DNA from: Sphingomonas crusticola
Lineage (GTDB): Bacteria; Pseudomonadota; Alphaproteobacteria; Sphingomonadales; Sphingomonadaceae
NCBI RefSeq assembly: GCF_003391115.1
Contig: NZ_QTJP01000001.1
Span: 1,736,001-1,800,000 of the forward strand
Reading direction: 5' to 3'
Length of the DNA: 64,000 bases
Shown here: piece after piece, positions 37,719 through 46,798 of the stretch
Numbering within the stretch: position 1 is the first letter of the stretch
Layout: each line of letters opens with the position of its first letter
The notes under the pieces: model-generated
Databases searched by the model: none
Told to the model about the DNA's origin: nothing
Seen by the model: the letters and a program-made list of their open reading frames with translations, nothing else
Program-made: the position numbers and the translations under genes

Positions 37719-38512
37719 AACTCTTCTGACTCGCCGGTGAAGACATGGGCGGCGGGGCCCGACATGCTGATGCTGCCGCCGGGCGCCCAATCGATCAGCA
37801 ATTCGCCGCCTGGCAGGGCGACCGTGACCGGGCTCTCGACCTTGCCGCCACGGATCGCCGCAACCGCGGTCGCGCAGGCGCCAGTGCCGCAGGCGCGGGT
37901 CAGCCCGGCGCCGCGTTCCCACACGCGCAGCCGGATGCGGTCGGCCGCTTCGATCGTCGCGACGTTGACGTTGACCCGGTCCGGGAACAGCGGATCATGC
38001 TCGATTTGCGGGCCGAGCCGTTCCAGATCGACCCGATCGCAATCCTCGACGAAGAAGATGACGTGCGGATTGCCGACATTGACCGCGGCGGGGTCGTTCA
38101 ATTCGTCCCAGCCGACCGGCAGGTGCGCCGTGTCCATGGCGTAAGCGAGCGGGATCCGCTCCCAGTCGAAACGCGGGCTGCCCATGTCCACCGTGGCCAG
38201 ACCGCCATCTGCGACGAGGTGCAGCGTACCGGCCAGCGTCTCGAGCGTCGATTGGCGGCCCAGCAGCAGCGCGACGGCACGCGAGGCGTTGCCGCAAGCC
38301 TCGACCTCTCCGCCGTCGGAATTCCAGATCCGCATGCGTGCATCGGCAATTTCGGAGGGTTCGATCAGGATAACCTGATCGCAGCCGATCCCCTCGCGCC
38401 GGTCGGCGATGGCGCGCGCGCGCGCCGGATCCATCGCGATCGGCGCCGTGCGCGCATCGATCACGACGAAGTCGTTGCCGAGCCCGTGCATCTTGTGAAA
38501 GCGGAAGGACAT
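37715..38512 (-). CDS. dapF: Diaminopimelate epimerase
   Basis: DapF converts LL- to meso-diaminopimelate for lysine and peptidoglycan. 265 residues from ATG 38512 (MSFRFHKMHGLGNDFVVID). The two catalytic cysteines are in VEACGNASR and TRACGTGACAT, related by the internal duplication of the fold. The open frame continues 588 nt upstream through hflK antisense, which is a shadow. Divergent from hflK. Confidence 0.97.
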   Translation of the reverse strand: MSFRFHKMHGLGNDFVVIDARTAPIAMDPARARAIADRREGIGCDQVILIEPSEIADARMRIWNSDGGEVEACGNASRAVALLLGRQSTLETLAGTLHLVADGGLATVDMGSPRFDWERIPLAYAMDTAHLPVGWDELNDPAAVNVGNPHVIFFVEDCDRVDLERLGPQIEHDPLFPDRVNVNVATIEAADRIRLRVWERGAGLTRACGTGACATAVAAIRGGKVESPVTVALPGGELLIDWAPGGSISMSGPAAHVFTGESEEL

Positions 38513-38627
38513 GGCCCGGCGCCGTAAAGGGTGAAGGGTGGCGGTGGAAGCGCTTTGCACTTCGTCTCCATGCCGCTCCGTCCAACGAACACTATTTTTC
38601 CCGTTGTGGGCCACTATAAGGGCGCCC

Positions 38628-39665
38628 ATGCACGACATGATAGCGGGAGCGGTACTGAGCGAGGACGGCCCATGGGGCGGTGGCTCGGATGGCGGCGAAG
38701 GCGGCAAGACGCCGTGGCGGGCACCCGCCGGCGGCGCCGGCCCCTCGGCGCTCGACGCGCTGATCCAGCGCGGCCGGGAGCGGCTCGGCGGCGGCAATGG
38801 CGGCGGCGGGGCGCCAGGACTCCATATCGGCGGCGCCTGGCGCTGGGGAATTCTCGCCTTGCTGCTGTTGTGGGTCGCGCTCACTAGCGCGCACACGATC
38901 GGCCCGCAGCAACGCGGCGTCATCACGCGCTTCGGCAAATATGTCGGCACGCTCCAGCCCGGGCTTGGACTGTCGTTCCCCGCGCCGATCGACATCGTCA
39001 GCAAGATCGACGTCGATAATATCCACGTCATCGACATCGACACCGGCGTCGACGGCGCCACCGGCCAGAATCTGATGCTGACCGGCGATGAGAACATCAT
39101 CGATCTGGCCTACTCGGTGCGCTGGAACATTCGCGACCCGGAACTCTATATGTTCGAGCTGCAGGATCCCGACGGGACCATCAAGGAGGTGGCCGAGAGC
39201 GCGATGCGCGAGGCGATCGCCCGCGTCACGCTCGATCAGGCGATCGGCGCCCAACGCGGCCAGATCGAGCAGCAGGTTGCCCAGCGCGCCCAGGAAACGC
39301 TCGATTCCTACCATGCCGGCGTGGTCATCCAGGGCGTCGCGATCAAACAGGCCGACCCGCCAAGCGAGGTTGTCGACGCCTTCAAGGAAGTGTCGGCCGC
39401 GCAGCAGAATGCGCAATCCTACCTCAATCAGGCGCGCGCTTATGCGACCCAGGTCAAGGCCAAGGCGCAGGGCGAGTCGACCGCCTTCGACGCCGTCTAT
39501 GCGCAATATAAGCTGGCGCCCGAAGTGACGCGGCGGCGCATGTATTATGACACGATGGAGCGGGTGCTGGCCAAGAGCGACAAGACGATCGTCGAGCCGC
39601 GTAACGTCGTGCCTTATCTTGCCCCGCCGGCGGCGGTGGCCAAGCCGCAGGAGCCGGCCAAGTGA
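38628..39665 (+). CDS. hflK: FtsH protease modulator HflK
   Basis: An SPFH/prohibitin-domain inner-membrane protein that with HflC forms the cage around the FtsH protease. About 345 residues. It has a Gly-rich cytosolic N-terminus (PWGGGSDGGEGG), one transmembrane helix (WGILALLLLWVAL), and an SPFH domain from about residue 90 (RGVITRFGKYVGTLQPGLGLS in two segments). A coiled-coil with Ala/Gln-rich repeats follows. ATG 38628 or 38637 may be used. GTGA joins it to hflC. Confidence 0.94.
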   Translation: MHDMIAGAVLSEDGPWGGGSDGGEGGKTPWRAPAGGAGPSALDALIQRGRERLGGGNGGGGAPGLHIGGAWRWGILALLLLWVALTSAHTIGPQQRGVITRFGKYVGTLQPGLGLSFPAPIDIVSKIDVDNIHVIDIDTGVDGATGQNLMLTGDENIIDLAYSVRWNIRDPELYMFELQDPDGTIKEVAESAMREAIARVTLDQAIGAQRGQIEQQVAQRAQETLDSYHAGVVIQGVAIKQADPPSEVVDAFKEVSAAQQNAQSYLNQARAYATQVKAKAQGESTAFDAVYAQYKLAPEVTRRRMYYDTMERVLAKSDKTIVEPRNVVPYLAPPAAVAKPQEPAK

Positions 39666-40531
39666 GCCTGATCAGCGCGCTGCGGCGCTATCCCGTGATT
39701 TGGGCCGGTGCCGCTTTGCTGGTGCTCGCGGTCGTGCTGAGCTCACTCACGATCGTCCCCGAAACCCGCCAGGCGCTGGTGCTGCGCTTCGGCGAACCGA
39801 TCCGCATCATCAACGCTTATGACCGCCGGGAGGAATTCGGGCGGACGGGGGCCGGGCTCGCGCTCAAGATGCCGTTCGTCGAAAATCTGGTGTGGGTCGA
39901 CAAGCGCGTGCTCGATTTCGACATGCCGCGCCAGGCGGTGCTTTCGACCGATCAGGTGCGGGTCGAGGTGGACGCATTCGCGCGTTACCGCATCGTCAAT
40001 CCGGTGCGCATGTATGTCTCCGCCGGCAGCGAACGGCGGGTCAGCGACGCATTGAAGCCGATCCTCGGTTCGGCGCTGCGCAACGAGCTCGGCAAGCGCC
40101 CGTTCCGCATCCTGCTCAGCCCTGAGCGCGATGTGGTGATGAACAATATCCGCACCTCGCTCGCGCGGGTTGCCGCACAATATGGCGCCGAGATCGTCGA
40201 TGTCCGGATCAAGCGCGCCGATCTGCCCGACGGCACTCCGCTCGAAAGCGCCTTCAACCGCATGCGAACCGCGCGTCAGCAGCAGGCTCTCTCCATTCAG
40301 GCCGAGGGCCAAAGGCAGGCCTCGATCATCCGGGGCGATGCCGATGCGGTCGCGGCCAATACCTATGCGGCAAGCTTCGGCAAGGATCCGGCTTTCTACG
40401 ATTTCTACCGCGCCATGCAGTCCTATCGTTACACGTTCGGTACCGACGATACCCAGCCGCGTGGATCGGCGACGATCCTGCTGTCACCCGACAATGATTA
40501 TCTGCGTGAGTTCGCCGGCAAGAAGCCATGA
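39662..40531 (+). CDS. hflC: FtsH protease modulator HflC
   Basis: Partner of HflK in the periplasmic SPFH cage. 289 residues, starting at GTG 39662 inside the hflK stop. An N-terminal transmembrane helix (VIWAGAALLVLAVVLSSLTIV) precedes the SPFH domain (RQALVLRFGEPIRI, VENLVWVDKRVLDFDMP). The C-terminal helix carries RMRTARQQQALSIQAEGQRQA in consecutive segments, and SYRYTFG lies near the end. Confidence 0.94.
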   Translation: MSLISALRRYPVIWAGAALLVLAVVLSSLTIVPETRQALVLRFGEPIRIINAYDRREEFGRTGAGLALKMPFVENLVWVDKRVLDFDMPRQAVLSTDQVRVEVDAFARYRIVNPVRMYVSAGSERRVSDALKPILGSALRNELGKRPFRILLSPERDVVMNNIRTSLARVAAQYGAEIVDVRIKRADLPDGTPLESAFNRMRTARQQQALSIQAEGQRQASIIRGDADAVAANTYAASFGKDPAFYDFYRAMQSYRYTFGTDDTQPRGSATILLSPDNDYLREFAGKKP

Positions 40532-40673
40532 GGCGGTCGGCGCTCCAGGATGCCGCGCCCGCCAATAGCCCATTCAATTTGCATTCAGACGTGGATCGCC
40601 ACACTTTGCCATCCGTTTCAGGATAACGGCGCCGCGTCCGCAGGCCGGCCGTAAGTCTCAGGAGAGTTAACCA

Positions 40674-42233
40674 GTGCGTTATGCCTATGCTGTAACTGCC
40701 GCGATGCTCCTTGGCGGGGCTGCCGCGACCGTGGTGACCCAGTCGCCGTTGGGCGCGCAAGTGGCGCAGAACGCGCCGTCGCAAATGGCCGCCGTCGCGC
40801 CGCGCGGCGCGCCGATGAGTTTCGCCGATCTCGCCGCCAAGCTCCAGCCGGCGGTGGTCAATATTTCGACCACGCAGAAGGTTCAGCTCAACCGCCAGCA
40901 GCAAAATCCGTTCGCCGGCTCGCCGTTCGAGGATTTCTTCCGCCGTTTCGGCGGCCAGCAGGGTGGCGACGATAGCGGCACCACCCAGCCGGTGACGCGC
41001 GAGGCGACCTCGCTCGGCTCCGGCTTCATCATCTCGGCCGACGGCTATATCGTCACCAATAATCATGTCATTTCGGGCGTGCCGACCGATCAGGGCAAGG
41101 TCACGGTCTCCTCGATCACCGTCACGCTGCCCGATCGCAAGGAATATAAGGCGACCGTCGTCGGCAAGGACGCGGCGTCCGACCTGGCGGTGCTCAAGAT
41201 TCAGGCGACCGGCCTGCCGTTCGTCGAATTCGGCGATTCGACCAAGACCCGGGTCGGCGATTGGGTCGTGGCGATCGGCAATCCGTTCGCGCTAGGCGGC
41301 ACCGTCACCGCCGGTATCGTATCGGCGATCCATCGGTCGATCGGCAGCGGTCCCTATGATCGCTACATCCAAACCGACGCCGCCATCAACCAGGGCAATT
41401 CGGGCGGCCCGATGTTCGACCTTGCCGGCAACGTTGTCGGCATCAACACCGCCATCTTCTCGCCCTCGGGCGGCAACGTCGGCATCGGCTTTGCGATCCC
41501 GGCGGAGCAGGCCAAGCCGGTCGTTCTGCAGCTGATGAAGGGCCAGCGTATCCACCGCGGCTATCTCGGCGTCGGCATCCAGCCGATGACCGATGATGTC
41601 GCGGCGGGCCTCAACCTGCCCAAGGATCGCGGCGAGATCGTGTCGCGGGTCGAGCCCGGCCAGCCGGCGGCACGCGCGGGCGTCCAGCAGGGCGACGTGA
41701 TCGTCAAGGTCAACGGCCAGGACATCACTCCCGACAACACGCTGTCCTACATCGTCGCCGGTCAGCCGGTCGGCTCGCGCGTGCGGATCGACGTGATCCG
41801 CAACGGCAAGCCGGTCACGCTGAATGCGGTGCTGGCCGAGCGCCCGCCGGAGGATCAGCTGGCGGCAGCCAATGGCGGCAGCGAAGACGATGCGGTGCCC
41901 GACAACGGCTCGAGCTCGCCGTCCACGCTACGCAATTCGCTGGGCCTGTCGCTGCAGACGCTGACGCCGCAGATCGCGCAGCAGCTGGGGCTTGCCCCCG
42001 GCACGCGGGGCGTGGTGGTGACTGGTGTCGATCAGTCGAGCGACGCCGGATCGAAGGGTTTTCAGCCGCGCGACGTCATCCTCGCCATTGCCCAGCGCCC
42101 GGTTGCGACCGCGGCCGAGGCCGCCGCCGCGGTCGATGCCGCCAAGCGGGCCGGATACAAGACCGTGCTGTTGCTGGTTCAGCGCGGCACTGGCCCGGCG
42201 CGCTACATCGGTGTCGATCTGACCGGCAAGTAA
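40674..42233 (+). CDS. DegP/DegQ-type periplasmic serine protease (HtrA)
   Basis: A 519-residue Do-family protease and chaperone for misfolded envelope proteins. GTG start at 40674 with GGAGAG 7 nt upstream, then a signal peptide. The trypsin-like triad is His131 (TNNHVI), Asp170 (SDLAVLK) and Ser243 (GNSGGP). Two PDZ domains follow (RGYLGVGIQ at about 299; SLQTLTPQIAQQLG at about 425). It has its own leader of 142 nt after hflC. That hflKC and degP are neighbours groups three membrane quality-control genes. Confidence 0.95.
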   Translation: MRYAYAVTAAMLLGGAAATVVTQSPLGAQVAQNAPSQMAAVAPRGAPMSFADLAAKLQPAVVNISTTQKVQLNRQQQNPFAGSPFEDFFRRFGGQQGGDDSGTTQPVTREATSLGSGFIISADGYIVTNNHVISGVPTDQGKVTVSSITVTLPDRKEYKATVVGKDAASDLAVLKIQATGLPFVEFGDSTKTRVGDWVVAIGNPFALGGTVTAGIVSAIHRSIGSGPYDRYIQTDAAINQGNSGGPMFDLAGNVVGINTAIFSPSGGNVGIGFAIPAEQAKPVVLQLMKGQRIHRGYLGVGIQPMTDDVAAGLNLPKDRGEIVSRVEPGQPAARAGVQQGDVIVKVNGQDITPDNTLSYIVAGQPVGSRVRIDVIRNGKPVTLNAVLAERPPEDQLAAANGGSEDDAVPDNGSSSPSTLRNSLGLSLQTLTPQIAQQLGLAPGTRGVVVTGVDQSSDAGSKGFQPRDVILAIAQRPVATAAEAAAAVDAAKRAGYKTVLLLVQRGTGPARYIGVDLTGK

Positions 42234-42237
42234 TTCC

Positions 42238-42260
42238 CGCCCCGGCCTCGGGCCGGGGCG
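42238..42260. terminator. Hairpin terminator between convergent degP and methyltransferase-fold genes
   Basis: CGCCCCGGCC and GGCCGGGGCG form a perfect 10-bp stem with a TCG loop, 5 nt after the protease stop and 5 nt before the stop of the opposing gene. It works in both directions. Confidence 0.75.
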
Positions 42261-42264
42261 ACGT

Positions 42265-42963
42265 TCATGCGCGGCAGGCGTGCATGTCCGCCGGCTTCGG
42301 CCGGGGGCCAACAGCCTTGTACAATGCGAGATAGCCGCCTGCCTGCGGCATCGGCTTGCGCTCGACCAGCGCATAGCCGATCGCCTTGAATTCGCAGTCC
42401 AGCAGCGCCGGCGGGGTGCCGTGCGCCTGGGTCGCACGGTCGGCATCGACCACGACCACCATGCCGGTCGGCGCAAGCGCCGGCCGCAGCCGCCACAGGA
42501 ATTCGTACGGCTCCTCAATCTCGTGGTACATGTGGACCATGAAGATCCGGTCGAAGCTGTGCGGCGGCAGACCCGGATCGGCCGGCTTGCCGAGCTTGAC
42601 CGAGACGTTGTCGAGCCGGTCGCGATAGACGCGCTCCGCCAGCCGATCATGATAGGATGGCACGATATCCTCGGCCAGCACGCGGCCTTTGGCGCCAACG
42701 CGCGCGGCAAGCCTGATCGTATAATAACCCTCACCCGCGCCGATGTCGGCGACGGTCATGCCCGGCCGTATGCCGGCGGCGGTCATCACCGCCTCCGCCT
42801 CTTTGAGGCGGTCGCGGTCGGGCTCGGTCGACCAGCCGCCCGACACCGTTGCCGCCACCGGCCGCTCGGCCTTCGGAAAGCCTGCCGCCGTGCGCTGCTC
42901 TTCCGGAGCAGCCTGGCTGCAGCCGGCGAGCAGCAAGGCCGCGACCAGCAAGCGCCGGGTCAC
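42265..42963 (-). CDS. Lipoprotein with class I SAM-methyltransferase fold
   Basis: A 232-residue protein. The N-terminus [15 protein letters not shown] ends in a clear lipobox (LAGC), so it should be exported and lipid-anchored. The rest is a Rossmann methyltransferase: motif [40 protein letters not shown] and MVVVVDADR. It is related to the exported family member at 46799. SAM is not expected in the periplasm, so its activity there is unclear; the fold may have another role. The start lies in the prfB stop (ATGA), so it is co-translated with release factor 2. Confidence 0.82.
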   Translation of the reverse strand: MTRRLLVAALLLAGCSQAAPEEQRTAAGFPKAERPVAATVSGGWSTEPDRDRLKEAEAVMTAAGIRPGMTVADIGAGEGYYTIRLAARVGAKGRVLAEDIVPSYHDRLAERVYRDRLDNVSVKLGKPADPGLPPHSFDRIFMVHMYHEIEEPYEFLWRLRPALAPTGMVVVVDADRATQAHGTPPALLDCEFKAIGYALVERKPMPQAGGYLALYKAVGPRPKPADMHACRA

Positions 42964-44087
42964 TCGACATCCTCCACTTCGACCGTCTCTCCGGTCACGC
43001 GCTGCGACAAGGCGGCGGCCATGAACTTGTCGAGGTCGCCGTCGAGCACATCGGCGGGCGCGGTGGATGTCGCTCCGGTCCGCAGATCCTTCACCAGCTG
43101 ATAAGGCTGGAGCACATAGGACCGGATTTGATGACCCCAGCCAATGTCGGTCTTGCTCGCGTTGGTCGCGTCGGCTTCCGCCTCGCGCTTGCGCAACTCC
43201 TCCTCATAGAGCCGGGCCTTGAGCTGCTTCATCGCCTCCGCCTTATTCTTGTGCTGCGAGCGCTGATTCTGGCACTGGACGACGATGTTGGTGGGGATGT
43301 GGGTGATGCGCACCGCCGAATCGGTGGTGTTGATATGCTGCCCGCCCGCGCCCGACGCACGATAGGTATCGATCCGCAGGTCGCTGTCGTTGACGACGAT
43401 ATCGATATCATCGTCGACCTCGGGATAGACCCACACGCTGGCAAAGCTGGTGTGACGGCGCGCGGCGCTGTCATAGGGGCTGATGCGGACCAGGCGATGC
43501 ACGCCACTCTCGGTCTTGGCATAGCCATAGGCATTCTCGCCTTTGATCAGCAGCGTCGCCGACTTGATGCCCGCCTGCTCGCCCGCGTGGAAATCGACCA
43601 GTTCGACCTTCATGCCGTGGCGTTCGGCCCAGCGCGTATACATGCGCTGGAGCATGCCCGCCCAATCCTGGCTTTCGGTCCCGCCGGCGCCGGCATTGAC
43701 TTCGATATAGCTATTGTTGGCGTCGGCCTCGCCCGCGAGCAAGGCCATGACCTTGTCGTGATCGGCCCGCTCCGCCAGCTCCGCAAGGGCGCGTACGCCA
43801 TCGTCCACCAGGGCTTCGTCGCCTTCGGCCTCGGCCATTTCCATCAGCTCAACCGTGTCGGTGCGCTCCTGGTCGATCGCGTTGACCGCAGCGATCGCGC
43901 CTTCCAGGCGGCGGCGCTCCTGCATCACCGCCTGCGCCGCTTTGGGATCGTCCCACAGCTTCGGATCCTCGACGCGGTTGTTGAGTTCGTCGAGCCGGCG
44001 CACGGCGCGATCCCAGTCGAGAAACCGGCGCACCAGCGCCAGCGCTGCATCGATCTGGGCAATATGGGCTTGCGCTTCGGCGCGCAT
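42960..44087 (-). CDS. prfB: Peptide chain release factor 2
   Basis: RF2 ends translation at UGA and UAA. 375 residues read from a single ATG with no programmed frameshift; the conserved [17 protein letters not shown] lies in frame in the first 40 residues. The catalytic GGQ is in [12 protein letters not shown]. The codon-reading loop reads SPY in [15 protein letters not shown], where enterobacterial RF2 has SPF. It follows mrcA by 107 nt containing a large inverted repeat and overlaps the lipoprotein gene downstream. Confidence 0.96.
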   Translation of the reverse strand: MRAEAQAHIAQIDAALALVRRFLDWDRAVRRLDELNNRVEDPKLWDDPKAAQAVMQERRRLEGAIAAVNAIDQERTDTVELMEMAEAEGDEALVDDGVRALAELAERADHDKVMALLAGEADANNSYIEVNAGAGGTESQDWAGMLQRMYTRWAERHGMKVELVDFHAGEQAGIKSATLLIKGENAYGYAKTESGVHRLVRISPYDSAARRHTSFASVWVYPEVDDDIDIVVNDSDLRIDTYRASGAGGQHINTTDSAVRITHIPTNIVVQCQNQRSQHKNKAEAMKQLKARLYEEELRKREAEADATNASKTDIGWGHQIRSYVLQPYQLVKDLRTGATSTAPADVLDGDLDKFMAAALSQRVTGETVEVEDVE

Positions 44088-44114
44088 ATCAGAAACGTCC
44101 TTTGGAATTCCGTT

Positions 44115-44174
44115 CCCCGGCCAGGGCCGGGGTCCAGTTCGACGGTTGGAGCTGGACCCCGGCTCTCGCCGGGG
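44115..44174. repeat. Large palindromic repeat between mrcA and prfB
   Basis: The left arm, 44115-44137, starts CCCCGGCCAGGGCCGGGG; the right arm, 44152-44174, starts CTGGACCCCGGC. They are inverse copies of 23 nt with two or three mismatches, around a 14-nt loop, and each arm is itself a small palindrome. It resembles the GTCCA/TGGAC words at 14580 and 63323. It may attenuate transcription from mrcA into prfB. Confidence 0.7.
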
Positions 44175-44194
44175 AGCGTTGGCGTGGCGCTTAC

Positions 44195-46678
44195 CTAGTA
44201 AATGCCACCCTGCTGCTGCAAGAAGTCGCTGTCATTGTTGGTCCGCGCCCGATGCACGACCTTGGGGCGAGGCGGGTTCAGATCGCGCTTGCCGATCGCG
44301 CGGCGCGGCTCGCTCTCGGGCTTGAACGCTTCCCAGATGATCGCCGATTTCGGATCGGCGTCGTTCGGCCAGCCGCCGAACACCTTCTTGCCCGAGCGCC
44401 GATCGATGCGCACCATGCGAATACCCGGTGGTGCCTTGAACGGGACGACCGGCATGTCCTTCATCGCGATCTGCGCGAACTGGCGGAAGATCGGCGCGGC
44501 AAGCGTGCCGCCCTGCGCATAGCCGCCCATCGGGCGGGGACGATCGAAGCCCATATAGACGCCGGCGACCAGGTCCTGAGAGCCGCCGACGAACCAGACG
44601 TTGGTCGGGCCGGTATTGGTACCGGTCTTGCCGAACAGCGGCCGGTTGAGATCGCGCAGCACGGTGGCGGTGCCGCGCTGGACGACGCCCTCCATGATAT
44701 GCACCATCTGGTAGGCCGTCAGCGGATCCATGACCTGGGTGGAGCGCGGCCGCGGCCGCGGCATCCGGCCGCCGTTCCAGTCCTTGGCATTGCAGCCCTC
44801 GCACGGGCGATTGTCCGCCCGCCAGATCACCTTGCCATGCCGATCCTGGACATAGTCGATCAGGGTGGGTTTGACCGAGCGCCCCTGATTGGCCAGCATC
44901 GCATAGGCATTGACCATCCGCAGCACCGTCGTCTCGCCCGCGCCGAGCGAATAAGCGATGTAGGGCGGATAATCGCCGACACCCATTTTCTTCGCGAGCG
45001 CCACCACCTTGCTCATCCCGGCCGCGCTCGCGGCACGAACCGTCATCAAATTGCGCGATTGCTCCACACCCCAGCGCATCGTCTGCGGCCCGGCATAGCC
45101 GCCGGTGAAGTTACGGAAGCATTTGGTGCCGAGCGACGCCGTCTGGAACACGCAGAAGGGGCCGTCGACGATGATCGACGCCGGCGTCATCCCGCTGTCG
45201 AGCGCTGCTGAATATACGAAGGGTTTAAATGACGAGCCGGGCTGGCGCAGCGCCTGCGTCGCGCGATTGAAGCTGTTGCGCGAGTCGAATCCGCCCTGCA
45301 TCGCGACGACCTGGCCGGTGTGGACATTCTCGGCGACCATGCCGCCGGAGATGGCCGGGATCGAGCGCAGCGCCCAGCCGCTGCCGGCGGGTGCGACGAT
45401 GACGATATCGCCGCGCTGCAGGAAGTCGAAGGCGCGCCCGCCGACACCGCGCTTGGGTGCCGCGGCTCCCCACGGGAAGAGTTGCGAGGTGGTGCCGTCG
45501 GCAAAGCCGAGTTCGGCACTACTAGGCGACTTGCCGAGGATCAGCGCCGCACGCCAATTGGAATAGCCGACCTCGACCGGAGCGTTGGCGAGCCGCGCAG
45601 GCCAGCCGGGGCCGGCATCGATCTGGCCGGATCGCCCGCGCCAGCCGCCGCCGGTATCGTAGCGGACGAGGCCGTCGCGCAATGCCTGCTCGACCGCCTT
45701 TTGCGCCTTCGGGTCGAGCGAACTGCGCACCCAGAGCCCACCGGCATAGACGCTGTTGGCGCCGTCCCCGATGTCGGTGCCGTATTTGGCGATCAGTTCG
45801 CGCCGAACCTCCTCCATGAAATAGCCTTCGAACGGCTTTTCCGCGTCGCGCCGGGCGTCCGAGCGTTGGACCGTGCCGAGCGGGGCAGCGGCGGCCGACT
45901 GCTCCTCCGCCTTCGTGATATAGCCGTTGGCTTGCATCTCGCGCAGCACATAGGCGCGCCGTTCGATCGCGCGTTCGGCATGGCGGTCCGGATCGTAATT
46001 GGCCGGCGCCCGGGGCAGCGTCGCAAGATAGGCCATTTCCGGGAGCGTGAGCTCATTGACGCTCTTGCCGAAATAGGCGCGCGCTGCGGCCTCGACGCCA
46101 TAGGCGTTACGACCGAGGAAGATCTGATTGAGATAGAGTTCGAGGATCTGCTGCTTCGACATCGCATTTTCGATGCGGACGGCAAGCGCGGCTTCCTTGA
46201 CCTTGCGGGTCGGCGAATATTCGTTGCCGATCAGCAAATTCTTGGCGACCTGCTGGGTGATGGTCGAGCCGCCGTGGGCACGCTTGCCGGTGCCGCTTTT
46301 GCGCGCATAGTCGAACACCGCGAACAGGAAAGACGATGGATCGATCCCGTGGTGCGAGAAGAAGGTCTTGTCCTCGGCCGAGAGGAAGGCGTGGATCAGC
46401 TGCGGCGGATATTCATCATAGGCCAATTCGACGCGCCGTTCCCGCGCGAAGCTATAGACGGGCGTTCCATCGAGCGCGCGCACGTTCGTCGGCAGCGGCG
46501 GCTCATAACTCAGCAACTTGTCCGTGGACGGCAGCCCGCGCAGGAAGATCAGCCAGAACAGGACATAGGCAAGGATCAGGAAGCCGACGATTCCCAGCAG
46601 CCAGCGCACGCGCCGCTGGGCCAGCACGTTCCTGATCGCTCCGTCGGGAAGGTGGAAACGGGGTAGGGTGAGCTTCAC
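44195..46678 (-). CDS. mrcA: Penicillin-binding protein 1A (bifunctional)
   Basis: A class A PBP with glycosyltransferase and transpeptidase activities for peptidoglycan synthesis. 827 residues. Transmembrane helix about 28-47. GT51 domain with catalytic Glu102 ([12 protein letters not shown]) and [12 protein letters not shown]. An OB-like insert follows. The transpeptidase has Ser482/Lys485 (GSSFKP), S541-R-N and K684-T-G (FGKTGTN). A loop near 626-629 has CEGC, a Cys pair. It lies downstream of amiC and an exported methyltransferase-fold gene. Confidence 0.97.
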   Translation of the reverse strand: MKLTLPRFHLPDGAIRNVLAQRRVRWLLGIVGFLILAYVLFWLIFLRGLPSTDKLLSYEPPLPTNVRALDGTPVYSFARERRVELAYDEYPPQLIHAFLSAEDKTFFSHHGIDPSSFLFAVFDYARKSGTGKRAHGGSTITQQVAKNLLIGNEYSPTRKVKEAALAVRIENAMSKQQILELYLNQIFLGRNAYGVEAAARAYFGKSVNELTLPEMAYLATLPRAPANYDPDRHAERAIERRAYVLREMQANGYITKAEEQSAAAAPLGTVQRSDARRDAEKPFEGYFMEEVRRELIAKYGTDIGDGANSVYAGGLWVRSSLDPKAQKAVEQALRDGLVRYDTGGGWRGRSGQIDAGPGWPARLANAPVEVGYSNWRAALILGKSPSSAELGFADGTTSQLFPWGAAAPKRGVGGRAFDFLQRGDIVIVAPAGSGWALRSIPAISGGMVAENVHTGQVVAMQGGFDSRNSFNRATQALRQPGSSFKPFVYSAALDSGMTPASIIVDGPFCVFQTASLGTKCFRNFTGGYAGPQTMRWGVEQSRNLMTVRAASAAGMSKVVALAKKMGVGDYPPYIAYSLGAGETTVLRMVNAYAMLANQGRSVKPTLIDYVQDRHGKVIWRADNRPCEGCNAKDWNGGRMPRPRPRSTQVMDPLTAYQMVHIMEGVVQRGTATVLRDLNRPLFGKTGTNTGPTNVWFVGGSQDLVAGVYMGFDRPRPMGGYAQGGTLAAPIFRQFAQIAMKDMPVVPFKAPPGIRMVRIDRRSGKKVFGGWPNDADPKSAIIWEAFKPESEPRRAIGKRDLNPPRPKVVHRARTNNDSDFLQQQGGIY

Positions 46679-46690
46679 CGAATCGCGTCT

Positions 46691-46772
46691 AGAGCCTGAT
46701 TGTCGGCGGTGGAAGCGCTTAGCGCGTCCGCGGCCGGCGTGGATCAGGCTCTATTCCGTTCTGAAGCCTGAT
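46691..46772. repeat. Inverted repeat upstream of mrcA
   Basis: AGAGCCTGAT (46691-46700) and ATCAGGCTCT (46743-46752) are perfect inverse copies, and AGCCTGAT recurs at 46765-46772. Between the arms, GGCGGTGGAAGCGCTT (46705-46720) is identical to 38540-38555 in the dapF/hflK gap. The element fills most of the gap ahead of the mrcA start and must affect its leader. Confidence 0.6.
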
Positions 46773-46798
46773 CGCGAGCGGCGCAGGCAACCGTCGGC

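Noticed and set aside
37719..37922. Upstream extension of mtaB beyond GTG 37718
   Set aside because: It runs through dapF, gives an Arg/His-rich shadow peptide and misses the family start, while GTG overlaps the dapF stop as GTGA.
42960..44087. Programmed +1 frameshift in prfB
   Set aside because: The conserved N-terminal helix and the rest of RF2 are in one frame from a single ATG; no internal stop or CUUUGA site is needed.
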